Assembly (NCBI RefSeq): GCF_016863655.1
Contig: NZ_BOPH01000061.1
Location: 1-64,000, forward strand
Direction: 5' to 3'
DNA from: Virgisporangium ochraceum
GTDB taxonomy: Bacteria > Actinomycetota > Actinomycetes > Mycobacteriales > Micromonosporaceae
Length of the DNA stretch: 64,000 nucleotides
In this document: one piece after another, positions 1 through 9,260 of the stretch
Layout: each line of letters starts with the position of its first letter
Numbering within the stretch: position 1 is the first letter of the stretch
Translations under genes and position numbers: made by a program
The notes under the pieces: model-generated
Databases searched by the model: none
Told to the model about the DNA's origin: nothing
What the model saw: the letters and a program-made list of their open reading frames with translations, nothing else

Positions 1-538
1 CAACGGCAACGACGGCAACGGGAACGGCGACGGGAACAACCCTCCGGGGTCGTCGGGGCCTGACCCGTTCGATCAGCTGCCTCCGGAGCGTCAGCAGCAG
101 CTCATCGACGACGTGATCGCCGACTCGAACAAGGACTTCCCGATGACCCGCGAGAACGCCGAGGCGGTGCTTCGTGGTGGACCGCCGGGCACCACGCCGC
201 ACGTTGCGGGTCCAGGGGTCGCGGGTGGCGACGTCCAGTTCCGCGACCCGGACGGGAACACCGTCCTCGCCCGGGAGAACAAGTCGATCGGCGCCGGTTA
301 CAACGCCTGGACCAAGGAGGTCAGGCACGCCGCGCAGGACCAGCTCGACGGCAGCGGCGAGGTCTGGGTGCAGGTTCGCAACGGCTCCGACGTCGACAGC
401 TGGGTCCGCAGGTTCCAGGGGAGCCGCACGCCGGAGCGTCTCGCCGACTACGAGAACGTCGACGTGATCTTCCGCGACGCCGACGGCAACCTGCTGGGTG
501 AGTACAATCTGGGCACGAGGCTGCCTCCCCGGGAGTAG
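1..538 (+). CDS. C-terminal part of a polymorphic toxin (5' end outside window)
   Basis: The frame is open from the window edge (first full codon at base 2), so only the last 178 residues are seen. They begin with a low-complexity Asn/Gly/Asp linker and continue into a compact domain of about 120 residues. This domain has an acidic strand (DVQFRDPDG) followed by RENKS, a D...ExK arrangement seen in PD-(D/E)XK nuclease-fold toxin tips. A variable tip behind a flexible linker, followed directly by small acidic genes, is the usual layout of polymorphic or contact-dependent toxins. The gene converges on a type VII secretion locus, which suggests but does not prove the export route. The nuclease assignment is an inference from a short motif. 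The trafficking domains lie outside the window. Confidence 0.6.
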   Translation, partial: NGNDGNGNGDGNNPPGSSGPDPFDQLPPERQQQLIDDVIADSNKDFPMTRENAEAVLRGGPPGTTPHVAGPGVAGGDVQFRDPDGNTVLARENKSIGAGYNAWTKEVRHAAQDQLDGSGEVWVQVRNGSDVDSWVRRFQGSRTPERLADYENVDVIFRDADGNLLGEYNLGTRLPPRE

Positions 539-577
539 AAGACAGATCACCCTCAGGCACTCATGGGGAGGAGCGAA

Positions 578-880
578 GTGAGCATTTCGAGTTACGTGGT
601 CTGCCCGTCCCGGAAACTGATACTGGCGCTGGGCAAGCGCCTCAGCGATCCGAATGGAACCGTCATCGGGTTCTCGATCGGTGAGCACTTCACCGCCGAT
701 GACCCCGAGCGCACCCGGGCGCTGCTGAAGTTCCTGGCCGACACCGCCGGCGAGACGCTGGTGGTCAAGTTCAGCGACGACCCCGAGTTCGAGCACATTG
801 CCGGCTATCGCGAGATCGGCGGCGACACATACGACGACATTCCGTTCGACGAGTACCTGCGCGGCTCGCCCGGCAGGTAG
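578..880 (+). CDS. Candidate immunity protein for the upstream toxin
   Basis: This encodes a 100-residue soluble protein rich in Asp and Glu, with no signal peptide or membrane segment. I chose the GTG at 578 because GGAGGAG lies four bases before it. The in-frame ATG at 563 would place that Shine-Dalgarno sequence inside the gene. It starts 39 bases after the toxin stop and is co-directional, which is the standard position of a cognate immunity gene. I recognise no named family. The immunity role rests on position, size and acidity only. Confidence 0.55.
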   Translation: MSISSYVVCPSRKLILALGKRLSDPNGTVIGFSIGEHFTADDPERTRALLKFLADTAGETLVVKFSDDPEFEHIAGYREIGGDTYDDIPFDEYLRGSPGR

Positions 881-1026
881 AACGACAGGTGGCCCACACC
901 GACCGTCGCTCCTCTCCGAGGCGCGGCGGTCGGTGTTCCGTTCCAGGCGTTGCGCGTCGGGCGGACGATCCGGGCGCGGCAGGACCCGTGCCGTCAGCGG
1001 GGAGCCGGCGGTCTCATGGAGATGTG

Positions 1027-1377
1027 ATGCCGACCTACGTGCAGATCTACTTCGCGTCCCAGGACAGCGGCGACCGGCTCCTGTCGAGGGTCGGTGCCGC
1101 GCTGGGTGTGCGGTTCGAACCGGTCGACCGGCCCTATGCCGACTACCGGGCCAGCACCGGAGACCTGGTGCTCGACCTCGCCTTCAGCCACGAGCTGGAA
1201 GACGACGCCGGCGTCCCGTTCGAGAGCATGCCCCACGTGCTGACCGTGCGTGACCTGCAGCGTGGTCAGCACGAGGAGCCCGCCGCACGGGAGATGTTCC
1301 GTCGCCTGGAAAGGGTGGGCTACCGGCCCATGTACCTGGTGAAGGGGCTTGTCCCGATCAGCCCGGGCCGGGAGTAG
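1027..1377 (+). CDS. Small hypothetical protein, possible second immunity protein
   Basis: This encodes 116 residues with a regular alternating pattern (MPTYVQIYFASQDSG at the start) and no export signal. The ATG at 1027 is preceded by GGAG at 1018-1021. The open frame runs upstream to 889, but that part is Arg/Gly-rich and looks non-coding. It follows the first immunity candidate on the same strand, and strings of immunity genes behind one toxin are common. Its last 20 bases overlap the 3' end of the convergent DUF6177-like gene. I do not recognise the family. Confidence 0.5.
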   Translation: MPTYVQIYFASQDSGDRLLSRVGAALGVRFEPVDRPYADYRASTGDLVLDLAFSHELEDDAGVPFESMPHVLTVRDLQRGQHEEPAAREMFRRLERVGYRPMYLVKGLVPISPGRE

Positions 1378-2329
1378 CCGGCTCCGTCAGGCCGTAGCGG
1401 CGCAGCACCGCGGTCAGCGTCTCGTACGGCGCACCGGGGCCGCCGTCCAACCGGTACCACCAGGCCCGGCGCGCGCCGCGGCCGAAGGCCCGGCCCATCA
1501 CCACCGCCGGCTCGGACTCGACCGGGTTCTCCTGGTGACCCACGAGGATTCCCCACGGCAGGGCGGGCATGCTCGGCGTGCTCGACCGAAGGCCGCCCGA
1601 CCTGCCCGGGTGCACCGACACGATGACGCTGCGGGCGGTGCCGGCCACCTGCTCGGCCAGCGCTTCGATCGTCTCCTCGCGCACCGACGACAGGGGCGGG
1701 CCGGCCAACCGGAGCTGTTCGCGCACCCCGTTGTCGACCCGTTCGACGGTCAGGACACCGAGCACCGCCTTCCACGGCTCGCCGCCGACGACCGCCAGGC
1801 TGGTGGGGGACGGCGCACGGGTGCGGCAGAACGTCGTCACGTCGCGGCGGGACCACGGCTCGGTCACCGGCTCGGCGACGCCCCAGCCGGCCGGGCCGCT
1901 GCCGGTGAACGCGCGCACGGCGGCCTCGGTGCTGGCGCCCAGTTCCAGGGCCTCGGTGGACGGGTGAAGGGTGACGATCTGCAGCTCAAGACCGCCGGTC
2001 CAGGCCGCGGCCACCGGAGACTGACCGGAGTGACCGGTGGAGCGGACCGGCGTGAAGCGGTCGCCGTCCCACCGCATGGGGAGACCGGTGAGCCCGTCGC
2101 GGAAGCTGTCGCCGGCGCGCACGACCCACTGGCCGCGGGCCTGGGTCAGCATGATCTCCAGGGGATACGTGACGAGCGCGTCGGCCGGGGTCACGATCTG
2201 CAGCGTCAGGTTGTCGCGGACCGCGTCGACGGCGGCCTCGGCCAGCCAGGGTGCCAGGCCGACCACGGCCCGGTTCTGGTGCAGCACGATCGCCTTCCCG
2301 GTGACCGCGTCGGTCAGCGGCCCGCCCAT
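1358..2329 (-). CDS. DUF6177-like type VII secretion-associated protein, C-terminal part
   Basis: This encodes 323 residues and resembles the central and C-terminal regions of the DUF6177 proteins that accompany ESX loci in actinomycetes. Recognisable stretches are the WVVRAGDSFRDGLTG segment, the LHPSTEALELGA segment and the AGWGVAEPVTEPWSRRD segment. The ATG at 2329 has GGGAGGG six bases upstream and overlaps the 3' end of the preceding gene by 16 bases in another frame. The preceding small gene matches what is normally the N-terminal third of the same protein, so the family protein seems to be split here. Its function is unknown. It is the last gene of the secretion operon. The family name is recalled from sequence pattern, not searched. 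Confidence 0.6.
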   Translation of the reverse strand: MGGPLTDAVTGKAIVLHQNRAVVGLAPWLAEAAVDAVRDNLTLQIVTPADALVTYPLEIMLTQARGQWVVRAGDSFRDGLTGLPMRWDGDRFTPVRSTGHSGQSPVAAAWTGGLELQIVTLHPSTEALELGASTEAAVRAFTGSGPAGWGVAEPVTEPWSRRDVTTFCRTRAPSPTSLAVVGGEPWKAVLGVLTVERVDNGVREQLRLAGPPLSSVREETIEALAEQVAGTARSVIVSVHPGRSGGLRSSTPSMPALPWGILVGHQENPVESEPAVVMGRAFGRGARRAWWYRLDGGPGAPYETLTAVLRRYGLTEPATPGPG

Positions 2330-2661
2330 GTGTGCCCTCCCGTGATCGCCACCAGTTCCGCGGTGAACCGCCGCGCCACGTCGGCGGCCCGCGGGTCGTC
2401 GTGGGGTGCCCGGCTCTCCACCCACCAGACCGGACCGTCGACCGGCACCCCGAGCAGCCGCTCCGCCTCACCCGGCACCTGCACCAGCCGGCTGGTCTCG
2501 ACGGTCAGCACCAGCCGGCCGTCGGCCGGGTCGAACAGCTGGATCAGCCCGGCGTCCTCGACCGTGCCCACCTTCAGGTCCGACGCGGCCGCGACCAGCG
2601 CGCCCAGGATCGCGGGCGCGTCGGGCTCATCGCGGCACAGCGCCACCGTGTCGAACGTCAT
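2314..2661 (-). CDS. DUF6177-like protein, N-terminal part
   Basis: This encodes 115 residues starting MTFDTVALCRDEPDAPAIL. The segments LVQVPGEAERLLG and VWWVESRA are what I associate with the N-terminal third of DUF6177 proteins. The ATG at 2661 shares one base with the eccC stop codon (TGATG), so translation is probably coupled to eccC. It ends just after a WAG tripeptide inside the start of the next gene, which carries the rest of the family. Either two genes replaced one, or there is a frameshift in this strain or in the assembly. Confidence 0.55.
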   Translation of the reverse strand: MTFDTVALCRDEPDAPAILGALVAAASDLKVGTVEDAGLIQLFDPADGRLVLTVETSRLVQVPGEAERLLGVPVDGPVWWVESRAPHDDPRAADVARRFTAELVAITGGHTWAGR

Positions 2662-5600
2662 CAGTCCTCCTTCAGCGTCCCGGTGTAGGCCGTCTGCACG
2701 ATGCGCGGCGGGTCGCCCACCCGGACGAACTGCGCGCGCCCGACCGGAAGGGCCATCGGCCGGACCGGGCCCAGCAACTGGCCCTCCGTACGGTCGCCGG
2801 ACATGAGCAGGCTCAGGCAACCGGCCTCCCGCGTGGCCAGCGGGAACGGCTCGAACAGCCCGCGCGACGCACCGGCCACCCGCCGCGCCATCACAACGTG
2901 CAGCCCGGTGTCGCGGCCGGCCGCCACGTACGGCACGAACGCGCCGAGCGGCTGGGTGGCCGAGGCGGCCAGGATGTCGTAGTCGTCGATGAGCAGGACG
3001 ATCCGCGGGCGGGCCGCCTCACCCGGTCCCCGCTTGGCGAGCTCCTGACAGACCGCCGCCGACAGCTGCTGGGCGAGCGTGGGGTTCGGGGCATATCCAC
3101 CAAGGTAGGGCTCCGGTACCAGGCCGGAGAGCGCGCGGCGCGGGTCGAACACCGCGAACACCAGGTCGTCGGAGGGGTACTGCCGCATCAGCTCCTCGGC
3201 GACGAGCCGCAGCAGGTTGGTCTTGCCGGTGCGGGGGTCACCGAGGATCAGGAGGTGCTGGTCGCGGCCGAACAGGTCGACGACCGCCGGGGAGAAGTCG
3301 TTCTCGAACCGCCCGAACGGAACCACGCCGTGGCCGGCCGGAGCGTCGAGAAGGTCCGTGATCGGCAGGACCGCGGGCAGCACGCGCACGGGTGGCGGAA
3401 GCGCGCCCGTCCACGAGGATCTGACGCCCTGTGCGGCCGCGACCAGACCGGCGTTCGCCGGGTCGGCGACACCGTCGAGGCGGGGCAGCGCGATCTGTGC
3501 GTAGAGCTTGTCGGTGGTGAGCACCCGGCCCGGTGTCTCCGGCGGGACGCCGCGGGCGAGCTTCCCGTCGATGCTCGACTCGCCGGGGTCGGTGAGGCGC
3601 AGCTCGATCCGGTTGGCGAAGGCGACCTGCTGACCGGAGCGCACCTCGTTCCACCGGCGGACGCAGGCGACGACGTGGATCCCGTACCGCCCGCCGCGGG
3701 AGAGCAGGTCGTGCACCTTGCCCTCGACGCTCTCGAACTCCGTGTTGAGCTGGCCGTAGCCGTCGATCAGCAGGACGACGTCGACGCAGCCGAGTTCGGC
3801 GCGCACCCGTTCGTCGGCGGCCCGGAGCTCGTCGACATTGTCGAGGTGGTGCCGGTTGTAGAGGCGTTGGCGCTGCGCGAGCATCGCGTGCACCTCGTCG
3901 ATGGTGCGGCGCACGCGTTCGCGGTCGTCGCGGCCGGCGACGCCACCGACGTGCGGCAGGCCCGCGAGCGGGGCCAGGCCGTTGCCGAGCAGGTCGATGC
4001 CGTAGATGCCGACGTCCGTCGGGCGGTGGCTGGTGGCGAGGCCGAGCGCGATCGTGCGCAGCGCCGTGGTCTTGCCGGATCCGGGACCGCCGAGCACGAG
4101 CAGGTTGCCGCCGGCGGCGGCCAGGTTCACCAGCCACGGACCCTGCCGCTGGCGGGCCGGGTCGTCGAGCCGGCCGAGCGGCACCGGCAGCCCACCGGCC
4201 GGCCGGTCGACGCGCAGGCGGATACCGTCCGGGGTCGCGACGACCCCGTCGCAGGCCTGGTCGAGGGTCACCGCCGGGGGCAGCGGGGGCAGCCAGATCG
4301 CGGATACCGGCGTTCCGGCGGTCGTCATCTGGCCGACCACGGTCGACAGCAGGGTCGGGCCGGTCGTGCGTCGCGTGGCCTTCGGCGCCGGCGCGCCCGG
4401 CTCCTCGACCAGGTCGGCCGAGCCGAACACCGGCATGGTCTTGACCAGCGGACCGACGATCGGCGCGAGCTCGGCTTCCTCGTCGCCGGCGAGCGGACCC
4501 GACACGTAGGCGGCCTTGAACTGCTGGTAGATCGACACGTCGACCTTCAGGTAGCCGTTGCCCGGCAACGGCGGCAGGTGGAAGGCGTCGACGGTGTCGA
4601 GGACGGTGCGCGACTCCATCTCGCTGAGCGTGCGCAGGCCGAGGCGGTAGGACAGGTAGTTCTCCAACCCGCGCATCTTGCCCTGCTCGACCCGCTGGCT
4701 CGACAGCAGCAGGTGGACGCCGATCGACCGGCCGATCCGGCCGATGCGCAGGAACAGCTCGATGAACTCCGACTTCGCCGCGAGCAGCTCGCCGAACTCG
4801 TCGATCAGCACCAGGAGGTGCGGCAGCGGCGGCAGGCCCGAGTGGGGACCGGCCGCCTCGCGGCGCAGGTGGTACTCGGTGATGTCGGTGACCCGTCCCG
4901 CGTCGGCGAGCACCTGCTGGCGCCGCTGCACCTCGCCGTCGAGGCTGGTGTACATCCGCTCGACGAGCGACGCGTCCGACTCCAGGTTGGTGATCAGACC
5001 GGCGACGTGCGGCATCTCGAGGAACGGCGCGAACGTCGCGCCGCCCTTGTAGTCGACCAGCACCATCGCCAGCCGCTCGGGCGGGTGGCTGGCCGCGAGA
5101 GCGAGCACGAGCGTGCGCAGCAGTTCGCTCTTGCCCGATCCGGTGGCGCCCACGCACAGCCCGTGCGGACCCATGCCCAGCTGGGCCGACTCCTTCAGGT
5201 CCAGCAGCACCGCCCGGCCGGCCGGGTCGACCCCGATCGGCACCCGCAGGAAGTCGCGCTCGCCCCGCGGCCGCCACAGTCGGGCCAGGTCGAGCTCGGT
5301 GGGGTCGTTGAGGCCGAGCAGGTCGCGGAAGTCGGCCGGCGGCGTGCCGGTGCCGTCGTCGTAGGAGTCCGCCGAGAGCCGCAGCGGCGCGATCCGCCGC
5401 GCCAGACCCTCGATCAGCGGCGCCGGGGCGCGGTCGAGCGTGCCGTCGACCACCACGGGCGGAGACGCCTTGAGGTCCTCCAGCATCAGCGCGTCGCCGT
5501 CCAGCGTGATCCGCCGCGAGATCTCTCCCGGTTCGTGCAGGCGGTCGGCGAGCAGGTGCACGACGGTGGCGCCGAGGCTCGGCAGGTCGACCAGCTGGTC

Positions 5601-6614
5601 GGGGCTGGCCACCGTCTGCGCGATCCGGCCGTGCGCGTCGTCGATGACCAGCAGCCGCGGCCGGGTGCGCGCACCCGCCGCCCCGCCGCCGTGGCGCAGC
5701 GACTTGAGCGCGTTGGTGGCGCGCTGGTCGAGGTCGGCGCCGAGCAGGTCGGCGAGCGTCTCCGGAGCGGTGACCAGCAGCGGCGTCGGCCCGGACGGAC
5801 CGATCGCCGTGCGGTCGAGCAGGTGCGGCAGCCAGCGTGCCCACGCCCAGTCCCCGGCGCGTTCCGGAGTGGTGACGATCGCGAGCGTGACGTCGTCGGG
5901 GGCGTGGAACGCGGCCACCTGGACGAGGAGCGCGCTCGCGAGGGCGACCGCCTCGGCCCTGTTCGGGGTGACGACGCTGACGTCGCCGGCACAGTCGAGC
6001 TCCACCCGCAGCGGCAGCCCGGGGGTCAGCTCGAAGCGCCGCAGCAGCGACTGGGCCTCGTGGCGCATGAACGGGTCGACGGGGTCGGAGGCGTTGGCCT
6101 GGTCACGCAGCTGCATGCGACGCAGGGGCAGCGCGCCGACGCCGATCCGCACCCGGAGGAAGTCGATGTCGGCCCGCCGCCGCTCCCACAGGCGCGCCGG
6201 GCTGCGGACGACGTCGAGGAGCCGGTTCACCGGCGGGTCGAGCACGTTCGCGTCGGCCTGCATCCGCTGTTCGCTCTCGCGGAGCGTCTCGCGCAACTCC
6301 TCCAGGTAGTTCTGGTACCGCTCACGCTGGACCCGGCGTTGCCGGCCGGCCTTGCCGAGCTGCGAGACGTACATCGCGCCGGCACCGACCAGCGCGGCGA
6401 CCATCACGACCGCGCCGAGCGCCGCGAAGCCGGAGCCCCGCAGGAACATCATCATGGCCATCGCGACACCGGCACCGGCCATCGGCAGCAGGGCCTGCAT
6501 CCCCACGCCGCCCTTGCCGTCGGGCAACTGCGGCGGCGGGTCGACGACGAGTGGCTCCACAGTGGACAGTGGGCGCGCGACCCGGGTGGGACGGTGCACG
6601 AGGCGCGTCGACAT
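2661..6614 (-). CDS. eccC: Type VII secretion ATPase EccC (three FtsK/SpoIIIE domains)
   Basis: This encodes a 1317-residue motor ATPase of the ESX membrane complex, which recognises and drives WXG100-type substrates. Two membrane segments lie at about residues 39-84, followed by a coiled stretch. Three P-loops are visible: GATGSGKSE near residue 490, GGPGSGKTT near 845 and GDPRTGKTN near 1128. The chain therefore corresponds to fused EccCa and EccCb, the arrangement of many non-mycobacterial actinomycetes. I start at MSTRLVHRP, base 6614, preceded by GGGGGGAACC. The open frame runs further upstream, but that part is an Arg/Pro-rich shadow of the upstream gene. It follows the MinD-like gene by 47 bases and is coupled to the DUF6177-like gene. 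The assignment is secure. Confidence 0.95.
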   Translation of the reverse strand: MSTRLVHRPTRVARPLSTVEPLVVDPPPQLPDGKGGVGMQALLPMAGAGVAMAMMMFLRGSGFAALGAVVMVAALVGAGAMYVSQLGKAGRQRRVQRERYQNYLEELRETLRESEQRMQADANVLDPPVNRLLDVVRSPARLWERRRADIDFLRVRIGVGALPLRRMQLRDQANASDPVDPFMRHEAQSLLRRFELTPGLPLRVELDCAGDVSVVTPNRAEAVALASALLVQVAAFHAPDDVTLAIVTTPERAGDWAWARWLPHLLDRTAIGPSGPTPLLVTAPETLADLLGADLDQRATNALKSLRHGGGAAGARTRPRLLVIDDAHGRIAQTVASPDQLVDLPSLGATVVHLLADRLHEPGEISRRITLDGDALMLEDLKASPPVVVDGTLDRAPAPLIEGLARRIAPLRLSADSYDDGTGTPPADFRDLLGLNDPTELDLARLWRPRGERDFLRVPIGVDPAGRAVLLDLKESAQLGMGPHGLCVGATGSGKSELLRTLVLALAASHPPERLAMVLVDYKGGATFAPFLEMPHVAGLITNLESDASLVERMYTSLDGEVQRRQQVLADAGRVTDITEYHLRREAAGPHSGLPPLPHLLVLIDEFGELLAAKSEFIELFLRIGRIGRSIGVHLLLSSQRVEQGKMRGLENYLSYRLGLRTLSEMESRTVLDTVDAFHLPPLPGNGYLKVDVSIYQQFKAAYVSGPLAGDEEAELAPIVGPLVKTMPVFGSADLVEEPGAPAPKATRRTTGPTLLSTVVGQMTTAGTPVSAIWLPPLPPAVTLDQACDGVVATPDGIRLRVDRPAGGLPVPLGRLDDPARQRQGPWLVNLAAAGGNLLVLGGPGSGKTTALRTIALGLATSHRPTDVGIYGIDLLGNGLAPLAGLPHVGGVAGRDDRERVRRTIDEVHAMLAQRQRLYNRHHLDNVDELRAADERVRAELGCVDVVLLIDGYGQLNTEFESVEGKVHDLLSRGGRYGIHVVACVRRWNEVRSGQQVAFANRIELRLTDPGESSIDGKLARGVPPETPGRVLTTDKLYAQIALPRLDGVADPANAGLVAAAQGVRSSWTGALPPPVRVLPAVLPITDLLDAPAGHGVVPFGRFENDFSPAVVDLFGRDQHLLILGDPRTGKTNLLRLVAEELMRQYPSDDLVFAVFDPRRALSGLVPEPYLGGYAPNPTLAQQLSAAVCQELAKRGPGEAARPRIVLLIDDYDILAASATQPLGAFVPYVAAGRDTGLHVVMARRVAGASRGLFEPFPLATREAGCLSLLMSGDRTEGQLLGPVRPMALPVGRAQFVRVGDPPRIVQTAYTGTLKED

Positions 6615-6661
6615 GGTTCCCCCCGGTTGGTCGGATCGGTTGGTCGGCCCGGTTCGTGGGC

Positions 6662-7924
6662 TCAGTGCTGGCGGGCGCGGTCGAGTGCCAGTGCGGCGGT
6701 CCGGGTCGCCGCGACGAGCGTCGCCTCGGCGATCCGCGCCGGCCTGATCCGCGCGCCGCCCGCCAGGTGCCGGTCGAAGGGCAGGGTGACGACGGGCACG
6801 CCGAACCCGTCGATCAGGTCGCGGGCGGCGTCGAGCTTGAGCGCCGCCCGGCCGTGCGGGCTGCCGGCGCTGAACACGACCACCACCCGCCGCAGCCACG
6901 CGGCGTACCCGGTGGCCATCACCCGGTTGAGGGCGCGGTAGGTCGCGCGGACGCCGTCGGGCGTCGCGGCCGCGACGAGCACCACGGAGTGGGCGTCGGC
7001 GACGGCGGCCCCGGTGGTGCGCGACTCCAGCCCCGGCGGGCAGTCGGTGACGGCGACGGCGAACAACCGCGACAGGGCCCGGGTGACGTCGCTGCACAGG
7101 TTCGGCTGCCCGGCTCCGCCGCTGGGCAGCACCCACAGCCCCGACTTCGTGCGCGGCAGCAGCGGTTCCAGCGCCCGCAGGTCGCCACCCCGGGCGGCGA
7201 CCAGGTCGGGTGCGATCCGCTCGAGCGGCTGCGCGGTGACACCCAACCGCCAGGTGAGCGACCCTTCGTAGGGATCGGCGTCGGCGACGAGCACCGGGTC
7301 GGCCCGGCGCGCCGCGAACACCGACGCGAGCACCGCCGACACGGTCGACTTGCCCGCGCCCCCGTGCACCGAGGCGACCGCGATCCGGCGTCCGGTGTGC
7401 ACGGGAGCCTGCACCTCGGCGGCCAGCTCGGCCAGTTCGCGGGTCGCCCGCCCGCTGGTGAACATCCGGCCGGCGGTACGCAGCACCTTCCGCAGCGGCC
7501 GTTCACCCGACGCGGTGCGCCGGGAGATCGACAGGTCGTCGAGGTCCGCGGCGGCGGGTTCCGTCGTGGGTTGAGGCGAGGGGACGGGCGTCGGCGCCGG
7601 AGGCCGCGGTGCGACGGGTGGGGCCGCGGGGTACCGGGCCGCCGGCGGCGGCGTGGCGTGTGCCGCTGGGTTCGGCTGTGCGGGCTGAACAGCCGGCTGC
7701 GCCGGCGGGGCCTGCTGCATGGGCGCGGTCTGCGGCGCCGGCGGAGTCTGCGGCATCGGCGGGGCCGGCTGGGCGGGCTGCGTCCAGGGGTGGGTCGTCT
7801 GCGGCGCCGGCGGCGCGGGCTGGGGCACCGGCGGGTGGGTTGGTTGGGGTGCCGGGACGGTTGCCCGTCCGCGGGCTCGGGGCTCTGGCGGGTGCGTTCC
7901 GTTACCGCCGGGGAGAGTCGTCAT
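6662..7924 (-). CDS. MinD/ParA-like ATPase of the type VII locus (EspI-like)
   Basis: This encodes 420 residues. The first 140 are Pro/Gln/Ala-rich and probably disordered. The rest is a MinD/ParA-type ATPase with a deviant Walker A, VHGGAGKST, followed by VLVADADPYEGSL and a later TDCPPGLESR Walker B region. ATPases of this shape with a proline-rich head occur in ESX loci (EspI in mycobacteria), where they are thought to regulate secretion. It lies 13 bases after eccD and before eccC in the same direction. The EspI relationship rests on architecture and neighbours. Confidence 0.8.
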   Translation of the reverse strand: MTTLPGGNGTHPPEPRARGRATVPAPQPTHPPVPQPAPPAPQTTHPWTQPAQPAPPMPQTPPAPQTAPMQQAPPAQPAVQPAQPNPAAHATPPPAARYPAAPPVAPRPPAPTPVPSPQPTTEPAAADLDDLSISRRTASGERPLRKVLRTAGRMFTSGRATRELAELAAEVQAPVHTGRRIAVASVHGGAGKSTVSAVLASVFAARRADPVLVADADPYEGSLTWRLGVTAQPLERIAPDLVAARGGDLRALEPLLPRTKSGLWVLPSGGAGQPNLCSDVTRALSRLFAVAVTDCPPGLESRTTGAAVADAHSVVLVAAATPDGVRATYRALNRVMATGYAAWLRRVVVVFSAGSPHGRAALKLDAARDLIDGFGVPVVTLPFDRHLAGGARIRPARIAEATLVAATRTAALALDRARQH

Positions 7925-7937
7925 TCGACCGCCTCGC

Positions 7938-9260
7938 TCAGAAGGTGTCGAGCAGTCGTGAGTACAGGCCGAACACGCCGACGGTCACCGGCACCAGCGC
8001 GATCACCGCGAGTGCCTCGAACCGGTCGGCGTTCTGCCGGGCCCGCGCCAGCACGTGCGGCGGCGGCCGGTAGGCCAGCACCACCAGCGCGATCGCGCCG
8101 ACGCCCAGGGCCGCCGACGGCGGCCCCCACCACAGGTCGGGAGCCTCGCGGATCCACCGCGCCAGCAGGCCCGCCATCACCGCGAGCGAACCGGCCACCA
8201 GCGCGACCACCTCGACGGCCAGCGGGAACGCCCGCATCCGTAGCAGCAGCGCGACGCTCACCAGGGACGCCAGCGCGAGCGTCCACGGACCCGGGGTCGC
8301 GGCCAGCACGACCCCGGCGAGCGTCGCCGACGCCGCGGCGGCCACGGTGGCCGCGGCCAGCCCGCGGTGGGCCGAGTCGACGGCGGCCAGCACCGCGACC
8401 CGGCTGACCGGCTCGTCGCCGCTGCGCAGGTCGTCGAGCCGGGTGAGACCGGACGCCATCATCGCCATCCGGGGCAGCACGCCGAGCACGCCGACGGAGA
8501 CGATCGTCATGATCGCCGCGACGCGCCCGCCGGGCATGTCGAGCGCGATCATCGTGCTCCAGCACGCGAGCAGGACCAGCAGCGTGCCGCCGCCGAGGAC
8601 GCCCGCGCGCCGGTTGCCCGTCACCGTGCCGAGCGCCACCACCGTGATGGCGACGCCGACGGCCCACAGGGTGTAGCGCAGCGGCCGGTCGGCGGTCCAG
8701 GCCGGGATGGTCGTCATCACCATCGCGGCGCCGCTGACCAGCACCGCGACGCCCACGACGCGTCGTCCGAACGCACCGACGCCGATCCCGGCGAAGGCCA
8801 CCGCCGCGCCGATCAGGGTGACCGACACCTCGCCGAGCCGCGGACCGGCGAGCACCGCCGCGAGCGTGGCGGTGAGCACGATCACCGCGGTGGCCGTGCC
8901 GACGCGGGACCGGTCGCCCCACCGCCAGCGCCGGCGGTCGAGATCGTCGGCCACCTCGTCGGAGACGTCGTGCACGATCGCGGCCGGCGGCGCCTCCAGG
9001 ATCGGGTCGACCCGCAGCATCGAGCCGTCGGTGATCTCGGCGGTGCGCAGGCTGGTGCCCGGGTCGAGGACGGTGCCGTCGAGCGTGCTGATCTGGTAGC
9101 CCCGCGAGTCGTCCATGGGCGGCAGGCCGACCATGCCGACGACCTCGGGCAGCAGCAGGCCGATCGGTTCGTCGGCGGGCAGCACCAGGTCGATGCGCCG
9201 GCGTGGGCCGGCCAGCGTCACCCGGCTGAGGTGACCCGTGGCGGTCTGTGGAGCTGTCAT
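7938..9260 (-). CDS. eccD: Type VII secretion membrane protein EccD
   Basis: This encodes 440 residues. The first 90 or so form a ubiquitin-like (YukD) domain (HLSRVTLAGPRRRIDLVLPA at its start). A cytoplasmic linker follows, then about eleven hydrophobic helices to the C-terminus. EccD forms the membrane barrel of the ESX translocon. I start at MTAPQTATGH, base 9260, whose ATG overlaps the TGA of the preceding small gene by four bases, so the two are translationally coupled. Length and architecture match the family. Confidence 0.92.
   Translation of the reverse strand: MTAPQTATGHLSRVTLAGPRRRIDLVLPADEPIGLLLPEVVGMVGLPPMDDSRGYQISTLDGTVLDPGTSLRTAEITDGSMLRVDPILEAPPAAIVHDVSDEVADDLDRRRWRWGDRSRVGTATAVIVLTATLAAVLAGPRLGEVSVTLIGAAVAFAGIGVGAFGRRVVGVAVLVSGAAMVMTTIPAWTADRPLRYTLWAVGVAITVVALGTVTGNRRAGVLGGGTLLVLLACWSTMIALDMPGGRVAAIMTIVSVGVLGVLPRMAMMASGLTRLDDLRSGDEPVSRVAVLAAVDSAHRGLAAATVAAAASATLAGVVLAATPGPWTLALASLVSVALLLRMRAFPLAVEVVALVAGSLAVMAGLLARWIREAPDLWWGPPSAALGVGAIALVVLAYRPPPHVLARARQNADRFEALAVIALVPVTVGVFGLYSRLLDTF

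Noticed and set aside
2406..6941. A 1511-codon open frame on the plus strand opposite eccC
   Set aside because: It is antisense to a clear three-domain ATPase, and its composition (Arg/Gln/His/Val-rich, no motifs) is what a high-GC gene gives on its complement. Similar long antisense frames elsewhere were left out for the same reason.
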